A stretch of 6,018 nt of DNA from Paracoccaceae bacterium (GTDB taxonomy: Bacteria > Pseudomonadota > Alphaproteobacteria > Rhodobacterales > Rhodobacteraceae): the NCBI GenBank assembly GCA_007119835.1, contig SKOX01000032.1, forward strand, positions 1 through 6,018, written 5' to 3'. The notes below the pieces were generated by a model that did no database searches, was not told the origin of the DNA, and was given only the letters and a program-made list of their open reading frames with translations. A program made the position numbers and the translations under genes. Each line of letters begins with the position of its first letter. Position 1 is the first letter of the stretch. Of this stretch, positions 1-6,018 are shown piece after piece.

Positions 1-728
1 AGCCGCCGGGGCCAGAGGCTCCGGCCGCGCCCGCGCCGCGGCGGGCGGGCAGGCCGGGGCTCGACCTCGAGGCGATGCGGGTCGCCATAGCCGCCGCCAT
101 GGCGCGGTCGAAGCGCGAGATCCCGCATTACTACCTTGCCCACACCCTCGACCTGCAGCCTGCCGCCGACTGGCTCGCCGCGACCAATGCGGAGCGGCAG
201 CCGGAGCGGCGCATCCTGATGGGGGCGCTGCTGGTCAAGGCAACAGCGCGCGCCGCGCAGGCGGTGCCGGAGGTGAACGGCCATCACGACGGCGACGGGT
301 TCCGGCCCTCGGATGCCGTCCATGCCGGCATCGCCGTGGCGCTGCGGGGCGGCGGGCTGATCGCGCCGGCGATCCGGGACGCCCACGCCCTCGAGCTCGA
401 CGACCTGATGGCGGCGATGCGCGACGTCGTCGCGCGGGCGCGGGCGGGGCGGCTGAGGAGCTCGGAGATGACCGAGGGCACGATCACCGTGTCGAGCATG
501 GGCGAGACCGGCGCTGAGGCGCTCTTCGGCGTGATCTACCCGCCGCAGGTCGCGCTCGTGGGCTTCGGCGCGCCGGTGCGGCGGCCCTGGGTGATGTGCG
601 ACGCCGTCGGGGTGCGCACGGTCGTGACCGCGAGCCTCGCCGCCGACCATCGGGTGAGCGACGGGCGGCGCGGCGCACGCTTCCTCGCCGAGGTAGAGCG
701 GCTGCTGCAGGAGCCGGAGGGGCTATGA
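1..728 (+). CDS. 2-oxo acid dehydrogenase E2 acyltransferase, catalytic domain (5'-truncated by window edge)
   Basis: This is the C-terminal catalytic domain of a dihydrolipoamide acyltransferase, the E2 core of a pyruvate- or branched-chain-type 2-oxo acid dehydrogenase complex, which moves an acyl group from lipoamide to CoA. The reading frame is open from base 3 with no stop, so the gene starts outside the window; 241 residues are visible. The first ~20 visible residues are an Ala/Pro/Arg-rich linker, as between E2 domains. The ATG at 75 is internal, because it falls in the conserved entry motif of the catalytic domain (MRVAIAAAMARSKREIPHYY). The active-site signature DHRVSDG is intact, with His at 648-650 and Asp at 660-662, and the preceding ITVSSMGETG and YPPQVALVGFG stretches fit the family. 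Any lipoyl or E1/E3-binding domain would lie upstream and cannot be seen. The acyl substrate cannot be told from this fragment. The stop overlaps the start of the downstream ACP gene. Confidence 0.93.
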   Translation, partial: PPGPEAPAAPAPRRAGRPGLDLEAMRVAIAAAMARSKREIPHYYLAHTLDLQPAADWLAATNAERQPERRILMGALLVKATARAAQAVPEVNGHHDGDGFRPSDAVHAGIAVALRGGGLIAPAIRDAHALELDDLMAAMRDVVARARAGRLRSSEMTEGTITVSSMGETGAEALFGVIYPPQVALVGFGAPVRRPWVMCDAVGVRTVVTASLAADHRVSDGRRGARFLAEVERLLQEPEGL

Positions 729-982
729 CAGAGGACGAGATCAGGGCGGCCTTCGTCGAGGAACTGGTGCGGGTGGCGCCGGACCTCGACGCGGCGGCGA
801 TCGGGGCGGACGACCATATTCAGGAGGATCTCGAGCTCGACTCGATGGACGTCCTGAACCTCGTCTCGGCGCTCCATGCGCGGCTCGGCGTCGCGGTGCC
901 CGAGGCGGATTATCCGCGGATCGCGACGGTGCGGCAGGCGACGGCCTATCTGGGCGAGCGCCTCGGCACGGGCCCGGCCTGA
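725..982 (+). CDS. Acyl carrier protein (phosphopantetheine-binding), 85 aa
   Basis: A small acidic protein of the acyl carrier protein family, carrying acyl groups on a 4'-phosphopantetheine arm. The attachment site is Ser40 in the ELDSMD motif, equivalent to the DSL motif of classical ACPs. It is followed by the expected helix (VLNLVSALHARLGV) and a C-terminal helix with the YPRIATVRQATAYL pattern. The length is normal for a free-standing ACP. The ATG at 725 was chosen because it gives a family-length protein, sits behind the Shine-Dalgarno-like GGAGGGG at 716-722, and overlaps the E2 stop as ATGA (725-728), implying translational coupling. An upstream extension in this frame, to 596, would overlap the E2 catalytic-site codons and is Arg-rich, so it was rejected. 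Being paired with an E2 rather than with fatty acid synthase genes suggests a dedicated partner for the dehydrogenase product, but that role is inferred. Confidence 0.92.
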   Translation: MTEDEIRAAFVEELVRVAPDLDAAAIGADDHIQEDLELDSMDVLNLVSALHARLGVAVPEADYPRIATVRQATAYLGERLGTGPA

Positions 983-1030
983 AGGCCGCCGGGCTTGATG
1001 CGCGTCAAGTCGGCGGCCTTCAGGCCGGGC
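972..1030. repeat. Perfect 20-bp inverted repeat (hairpin) with an FNR-like palindrome in its loop
   Basis: The arms 972-991 and 1011-1030 are exact reverse complements over 20 bp, separated by 19 nt. The spacer continues the symmetry: a G-T wobble pair (992/1010), one unpaired G (993), then CTTGA (994-998) against TCAAG (1005-1009) around a 6-nt tip. As RNA this would be an almost continuous hairpin of about 26 pairs. The left arm overlaps the last codons and stop of the ACP gene. No T-run follows either arm, so it is not a classical intrinsic terminator. It may end or protect the 3' end of the E2-ACP transcript, and it also frames the operator of the next gene. Confidence 0.85.
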
Positions 1031-1043
1031 TTACGCTCGGGAC
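995..1043 (+). promoter_or_regulatory. Candidate FNR/FixK-type class II promoter of the nitroreductase-like gene
   Basis: TTGATGCGCGTCAA at 995-1008 matches the FNR/FixK consensus TTGAT-N4-ATCAA at every position except one (G for A in the right inner base). A weak -10 candidate, TACGCT at 1032-1037, lies about 30 nt from the box centre. That places a start near 1043 with the box near -41.5, the standard geometry of FNR-activated class II promoters. The leader would be about 30 nt with a GGAAGGGG ribosome-binding region at 1055-1062. The box and spacing are seen in the sequence; activation by an FNR-family protein is inferred. Confidence 0.6.
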
Positions 1044-1072
1044 ATCGACAGGATGGAAGGGGAAACGATCCG

Positions 1073-1732
1073 ATGAGCAGACGCATGGTGGCCCTGGCGC
1101 TGGGTCTCGCGCTCGGCGCAAGCACGCTGGCGCAGGAAGGGCGCGCCTCTGAGGTGGTGGACCTGCCCGAGCCCGCCATGGACGGCGGCATGCCGTTGAT
1201 GGAGGCGCTGAGCCAGCGGCAGTCGCAGCGCAGCTTCGCCGACCGGGAGATCGAGGACGAGGTGCTCGCCTCGCTGCTCTGGGCCGGGTTCGGCATCAAC
1301 CGACCGGAGGAAGGCGAGCGCACCGCGCCGTCGTGGCGCGGGTCGAAGGAGACTGACATCTACGTCGCGCGGGCGGACGGGGTGTGGCTCTACGACGCCG
1401 AGGCCAACACGCTGACGCGCCACATCGAGGACGACCTGCGCGAGATGACCGGCCGCCAGCCCTTCCCGGCGGATGCGCCGGTCGTGCTGATCTACGTCGC
1501 GGACCGGACGCGCATGCCGGAGGCGCCGGCCGAGCAGCAGTATCTCTACGCCCATGTCGACACCGCCTACGTGTCGCAGAACGTCTACCTGTTCGCCGCG
1601 TCCGAGGGGCTGGCGACGGTGGTGCTCGGCAACGTCGACAAGGAGGCGCTGGCCGAGGCGATGGCGCTGGGAGAGAACCAGATCCTGACCTTCACGCAGC
1701 CGGTGGGATACCCGGGGCAGGCCGGCGACTGA
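1073..1732 (+). CDS. Exported nitroreductase-family protein, SagB/ThcOx type, 219 aa
   Basis: A member of the nitroreductase-like FMN flavoprotein superfamily, closest by recall to SagB/ThcOx-type proteins; the substrate is unknown. Residues 1-20 or 1-25 form a signal peptide: a twin-arginine start (MSRR), a hydrophobic core (MVALALGLALGAS), and possible cleavage after TLA (20) or GRA (25). The mature protein opens with PLMEALSQRQSQRSF (41-55), the family's N-terminal Arg/Ser motif expected to contact the FMN phosphate. LLWAGFGINRP (68-78), RTAPS (83-87), SQNVYLFAASEGLATVV and the terminal QPVGYPG are also typical. The ATG at 1073 was chosen over a TTG at 995 because the latter lies inside the operator and would bury the signal peptide. 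A cofactor-bearing protein with SRR-hydrophobic start might use the Tat pathway, although the Tat consensus is incomplete. The gene stands alone, converging on ppk2. Confidence 0.88.
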   Translation: MSRRMVALALGLALGASTLAQEGRASEVVDLPEPAMDGGMPLMEALSQRQSQRSFADREIEDEVLASLLWAGFGINRPEEGERTAPSWRGSKETDIYVARADGVWLYDAEANTLTRHIEDDLREMTGRQPFPADAPVVLIYVADRTRMPEAPAEQQYLYAHVDTAYVSQNVYLFAASEGLATVVLGNVDKEALAEAMALGENQILTFTQPVGYPGQAGD

Positions 1733-1735
1733 GCC

Positions 1736-1792
1736 GGGAGGGGTCGGGACGTGGGGCGCGCTTCGCGAGCGCGACCACAGCGATCCCCTCCC
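1736..1792. terminator. Possible bidirectional terminator-like structure between converging genes
   Basis: The rest of the 231-nt gap at 1733-1963 shows no supported gene. Just past the nitroreductase stop, GGGAGGGG (1736-1743) is complementary to CCCCTCCC (1785-1792). They enclose an inner hairpin, CGCGCT (1757-1762) with AGCGCG (1768-1773). No T-run follows on either strand, so this is only a weak candidate for termination, supported by its place between converging genes. Confidence 0.25.
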
Positions 1793-1963
1793 CTCGCGCC
1801 GCGTCTCGACCGGCCGGTGTGGCGCGGCGGCGCCGGCGGGTGCTGGCGCAGGTCTGCGGCGGACCGTGGCGATGCCGAGCGTTTCTGACAGGCCGGAGGT
1901 GGCGGCGCTGTCGCGCGGCGCGGGGCCCTTGCGTCCGGGCGCTCGCCGGGCATCCTACCGCGC

Positions 1964-3004
1964 TCAGGTCGCCCGGCGGTTCTCCGGGTGGAGGCTCGCG
2001 CCGAGGATGTGCGCGCTGCGCTCCACGACGTGCTTGCCGAATCCGACGATCAGCGGGTCGGGATGGCCGACCACGCGGTGGTCCTTGCCGGGATAGGGCA
2101 GCGTCGAAAGGAAGTGCGTCATGCATTCGAGGCGGGCGCGCTTCTTGTCGTCGGACTTCACCACGGTCCAGGGCGCGTCGGCGGTGTCGGTGTAGAAGAA
2201 CATCGCCTCCTTCGCCTCGGTGTAATCGTCCCACTTGTCCATAGACTCGCGGTCGATCGGCGAGAGCTTCCAGCGCTTGAGCGGCTCGCTCTCGCGCGAG
2301 CGGAAGCGGCGCATCTGCTCCTCGCGCGTGACGGAGAACCAGTATTTGAAGAGGCGGATGCCGCTCCGGGTCAGCATGCGCTCGAGCTCGGGCGCCTCGC
2401 GCATGAACTCGAGATAGTCGTTGGGGGTGCAGAAGCGCATCACCCGCTCGACGCCGGCGCGGTTGTACCAGGAGCGGTCGAAGAGCACGATCTCGCCGCC
2501 GGCGGGGAGCTGCTCGACGTAGCGCTGGAAATACCACTGGGTGCGCTCGCGCTCGGTCGGCTTCTCCAGCGCGACGACGCGGGCGCCGCGCGGGTTGAGA
2601 TGCTCCATGAAGCGCTTGATCGTGCCGCCCTTCCCCGCGGCGTCGCGACCCTCGAAGAGCAGCACGATCTTCTCGTTCTTCGCCTTGACCCACTCCTGCA
2701 CCTTGAGGAGCTCGACCTGGAGCCGGGCCTTGCGGCGCTCGTAGGCCTTCGTGCTCATCCTGGAGCTGTAGGGGTAGGCGCCGCTCTCGAAGAGGCCGCG
2801 TATCGCGTCGGGGTCGTGCCGCAACATGGCCCGAGCGTGGCGTGCGGCGCCGGCGGCCTCCACCGCGGTCCGATTGCCGTCGTCCTCCGGCCCTTGCGGG
2901 GTCTGCGTCGCCGCTTCGGCGGCAGCAACCGCCTCGGGGGCGTCGGGAGCGGGCGTCGTCACGTCCGGCTGCGCCTCGGCGGGCGCCATCTCGGGTTCGG
3001 GCAC
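1964..3004 (-). CDS. ppk2: Polyphosphate kinase 2, class I (polyphosphate:NDP phosphotransferase), 346 aa
   Basis: A PPK2-family enzyme that uses inorganic polyphosphate to phosphorylate nucleoside diphosphates (ADP or GDP), in the cytoplasm. The kinase fold shows a Walker A loop EGRDAAGKGG (118-127), a Walker B/active-site segment LFDRSWYNRAGVE (174-186), and downstream lid and core motifs including LFKYWFSVTREEQMRRFRSR and SPIDRESMDKWDDYTEAKEAMF. A single kinase domain with this pattern indicates class I. Residues 1 to about 52 are an Ala/Pro/Glu-rich acidic extension outside the conserved domain, probably disordered. The GTG start at 3004-3002 has an AAGGAG Shine-Dalgarno 7 nt upstream (plus-strand 3012-3017). 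The longer alternative begins with a TTG inside an FNR-like box and lacks a ribosome site. The gene follows ftsH in the same direction with a 111-nt gap holding its own candidate promoter, so it may be transcribed both alone and by read-through. Specificity for ADP versus GDP cannot be read from the sequence. Confidence 0.95.
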   Translation of the reverse strand: MPEPEMAPAEAQPDVTTPAPDAPEAVAAAEAATQTPQGPEDDGNRTAVEAAGAARHARAMLRHDPDAIRGLFESGAYPYSSRMSTKAYERRKARLQVELLKVQEWVKAKNEKIVLLFEGRDAAGKGGTIKRFMEHLNPRGARVVALEKPTERERTQWYFQRYVEQLPAGGEIVLFDRSWYNRAGVERVMRFCTPNDYLEFMREAPELERMLTRSGIRLFKYWFSVTREEQMRRFRSRESEPLKRWKLSPIDRESMDKWDDYTEAKEAMFFYTDTADAPWTVVKSDDKKRARLECMTHFLSTLPYPGKDHRVVGHPDPLIVGFGKHVVERSAHILGASLHPENRRAT

Positions 3005-3059
3005 GTGGCTACTCCTTGCGTTGTCATCATGAAAGTGGAGCGCTGCCGCTTCTGCAGCC

Positions 3060-3073
3060 TTGATGCGGGTCAA
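3060..3073 (-). promoter_or_regulatory. FNR/FixK-like box upstream of ppk2
   Basis: Read on the minus strand this is TTGACCCGCATCAA, with both outer half-sites (TTGA and TCAA) intact and flanked by a further C/G pair. Its centre lies about 62 nt before the ppk2 GTG. AT-richer hexamers TTCATG (3034-3029) or CATGAT (3031-3026) follow about 32 to 36 nt from the centre and could serve as a -10, leaving a 15-20 nt leader with the AAGGAG site. It differs by one base on the plus strand from the box before the nitroreductase gene. The motif and spacing are seen; the regulator is inferred. Confidence 0.6.
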
Positions 3074-3115
3074 GCGTTGCCGGTCTTTGGGCGCAGCGCG
3101 GGCGTGTCGCCCCCG

Positions 3116-5029
<1,914 letters not shown>

Positions 5030-5109
5030 GGCAGGTCTTGCCCCTCTGCCGCGCAGGCGAAGCGCGGCGTCTTGCCGACCATGAAGCCTCCGTCGGGGCC
5101 GCAGGCGCC

Positions 5110-5123
5110 ATGACCCAGGTCAA
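5110..5123 (-). promoter_or_regulatory. FNR-like box upstream of ftsH (one outer mismatch)
   Basis: Read on the minus strand this is TTGACCTGGGTCAT. One half-site is perfect and the other has its last base changed (TCAT for TCAA). The centre lies about 87 nt before the ftsH ATG. TTCATG (5085-5080) follows about 31 nt from the centre, where a -10 would be expected, and the same hexamer appears downstream of the ppk2 box. It is a weaker match than the boxes before the nitroreductase and ppk2. Confidence 0.42.
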
Positions 5124-5176
5124 GCGTCGGCGACGGCGGAGCCGAGTCGGTCGGCCGCATGAAAACGGGCCGGTTC

Positions 5177-5225
5177 TTGACGCGGATCATGGGGCTGCGT
5201 TCGCGCGGGGTCTAGTGTCCATCAA
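5177..5225 (+). promoter_or_regulatory. Candidate FNR-type class II promoter of the BCAM0308-like gene
   Basis: TTGACGCGGATCAT at 5177-5190 matches the TTGA-N6-TCAA core with one outer mismatch. A -10 candidate TAGTGT (5213-5218) starts 29.5 nt from the box centre, exactly the distance expected if the box sits at -41.5 and transcription starts near 5225. The same geometry is seen before the nitroreductase gene. This start would give a leader of about 108 nt to the ATG at 5333. Confidence 0.5.
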
Positions 5226-5237
5226 TGGGTGTGGCCA

Positions 5238-5269
5238 CGCGGCGCGGCGGAGGCATCCGCCGCGCCGCG
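5238..5269. repeat. Perfect 14-bp inverted repeat with 4-nt loop in the leader of the BCAM0308-like gene
   Basis: Arms 5238-5251 and 5256-5269 are exact reverse complements around the loop GGCA (5252-5255). The stem is nearly all G-C and would be very stable in RNA. It begins about 13 nt after the predicted transcription start and lies about 64 nt before the start codon, so it does not mask the ribosome site directly. There is no T-run after it. It may stabilise the transcript's 5' end, attenuate it, or stop leftward transcription. Confidence 0.75.
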
Positions 5270-5332
5270 AAGAAGCGGGGACTTGTCGGGACCGGGACAG
5301 CGCGACGCAAAGATCCAGACAGCGGGAGCGAC

Positions 5333-5983
5333 ATGAACAGCACCAGGAAGAACAGCCCGAGCGACAGGCGGCAGGCTGGACAGGGATCCAGCGAGCCGCT
5401 CCACGACCGCCAGCGCGGAGCGGCGTCGGGGCCGCAACCGGAGCCGTTGGTCTGCCGGACCTGCGGCGCGGTCCTGCGCGAGCGGCGCTGGCAGTGGGTG
5501 TCGCCGCCAGAGACGGGGGAGGTCCGGCGCACGCGCTGTCCGGCCTGCCTGCGCGTCCGCAACGACGATCCCGCGGGCGTCGTGACGCTCGTCGGCAGCT
5601 TCGTCCGGCTGCACGCCGAGGAGATCGCGCGCCTGATCCGACACGAGGAGGCCCGCCGGAGGCGGAGCGACTGCCAGAGCCGGATCATCAGGATCCGCAG
5701 GATGCTCGACCGGATCGACGTCACGACGACCGACATCCGCCTGCCCCGCCGTATCGGCGAGGCGGCGGCGGCCGCCTATGGCGGGATGCTGCACGTCATG
5801 GAGGATGCGGATGGCAGCGCGATCCGCGTGCGGTGGCTTATCGACGAACAGCGGCCGATGGTGCGCGCCGAGGGGTTGCCGGCCGCTCGGAGGGCTGCGG
5901 GCCTGGCCGTGCCCGCGCAGCGGATCAAGACGGTGCGCCGGCCGAAGGAGGCGCATCTGGCGCGGTGGCCGTCGGTGCGCTGA
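5333..5983 (+). CDS. BCAM0308-like double-CXXC protein of unknown function, 216 aa
   Basis: I recognise this as resembling the BCAM0308 family, a conserved proteobacterial family without known biochemical function, named after a Burkholderia cenocepacia gene in the low-oxygen-activated locus. Two CXXC pairs, CRTC (41-44) and CPAC (69-72), suggest a zinc ribbon, with RRWQW between them. They are followed by DDPAGVVTLVGSF (78-90), a basic helical stretch (EEIARLIRHEEARRRR), the characteristic VTTTDIRLPRRIGEA motif (130-144), AYGGML, and a short strand ending RVRW (165-168). No signal peptide or membrane segment is visible, so it is probably cytoplasmic. Residues 1-39 are polar and low in complexity, and 171-216 form an Arg/Ala-rich tail outside the recognisable family part. 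The ATG at 5333 was chosen because GGGAG (5324-5328) precedes it by 4 nt and the family region begins downstream. It is divergent from ftsH with FNR-like boxes between. Family assignment is from memory of motifs. Confidence 0.82.
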   Translation: MNSTRKNSPSDRRQAGQGSSEPLHDRQRGAASGPQPEPLVCRTCGAVLRERRWQWVSPPETGEVRRTRCPACLRVRNDDPAGVVTLVGSFVRLHAEEIARLIRHEEARRRRSDCQSRIIRIRRMLDRIDVTTTDIRLPRRIGEAAAAAYGGMLHVMEDADGSAIRVRWLIDEQRPMVRAEGLPAARRAAGLAVPAQRIKTVRRPKEAHLARWPSVR

Positions 5984-6018
5984 GGCGGCAGCGCGCGGCG
6001 CCGGTGCGGTCCGGGTCG

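Larger units (their letters stand above)
5030..5332. other. Divergent intergenic region between ftsH and the BCAM0308-like gene
   Basis: About 303 nt with no supported gene. It holds two FNR-like boxes about 67 bp apart, one suited to each direction, and a perfect 14-bp hairpin in the presumed leader of the rightward gene. An open frame from ATG 5225 runs into the right-hand gene, but its first 36 codons lie across the hairpin and have no ribosome site, so I treat them as leader. Confidence 0.6.

Noticed and set aside
1384..2244. A plus-strand frame across the nitroreductase 3' end, the gap and the ppk2 3' end
   Set aside because: Arg/Gly/Ala-rich with no domain, overlaps two well-supported genes and has no ribosome site of note.
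1692..2693. A 333-codon minus-strand frame overlapping ppk2
   Set aside because: Arg-rich frame shadow of ppk2; the ppk2 frame carries intact kinase motifs.
3100..3112. Short hairpin GGGCG-TGT-CGCCC just past the ftsH stop as a terminator
   Set aside because: Only a 5-bp stem with no T-run on the minus strand; such short stems are common in DNA this GC-rich.
5225..5332. An upstream ATG extending the BCAM0308-like protein by 36 residues
   Set aside because: No ribosome site, the extension is Arg/Gly-rich and lies over a perfect hairpin, and the predicted transcription start coincides with that ATG.
5222..5956. A minus-strand frame opposite the BCAM0308-like gene
   Set aside because: Composition is Arg/Ala/Pro-rich and featureless; the plus frame has paired CXXC motifs and family motifs.

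Overview
The window is GC-rich, densely coding DNA. Protein families and Fnr/FixK-like operators suggest a proteobacterium, most likely an alphaproteobacterium; this is inferred from style, as no taxonomic marker gene is present. No RNA gene, mobile element or CRISPR array was seen.

Layout from left to right: (1) the 3' end of a 2-oxo acid dehydrogenase E2 acyltransferase gene (plus strand, start outside the window), translationally coupled to a small acyl carrier protein gene through an ATGA overlap; (2) a 59-nt hairpin sequence with perfect 20-bp arms, whose loop carries an FNR/FixK-type palindrome; (3) an exported SagB/ThcOx-type nitroreductase-like gene (plus); (4) a 231-nt non-coding gap between converging genes; (5) a class I polyphosphate kinase 2 gene (minus); (6) a complete FtsH AAA+ zinc metalloprotease gene (minus), upstream of ppk2 in the same orientation; (7) a 303-nt divergent intergenic region with two more FNR-like boxes and a perfect 14-bp hairpin; (8) a plus-strand gene for a double-CXXC protein resembling the BCAM0308 family.

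The unifying signal is regulatory. Four palindromes of the form TTGA(C/T)-N4-(A/G)TCA(A/T) lie in the upstream regions of the nitroreductase, ppk2, ftsH and the BCAM0308-like gene. Each is oriented and spaced so that it could be the activator site of an oxygen-responsive class II promoter. This gene set resembles, from memory, the low-oxygen-activated (lxa) locus of Burkholderia cenocepacia and the FixK/DosR-type hypoxic persistence regulons. The working model is a module for surviving oxygen limitation: polyphosphate-driven nucleotide phosphorylation (PPK2), membrane protein quality control (FtsH), a flavin redox protein in the envelope, an alternative 2-oxo acid dehydrogenase/ACP branch, and a conserved zinc-ribbon-like protein of unknown role. 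The families are well supported; the shared regulation is an inference from sequence motifs.
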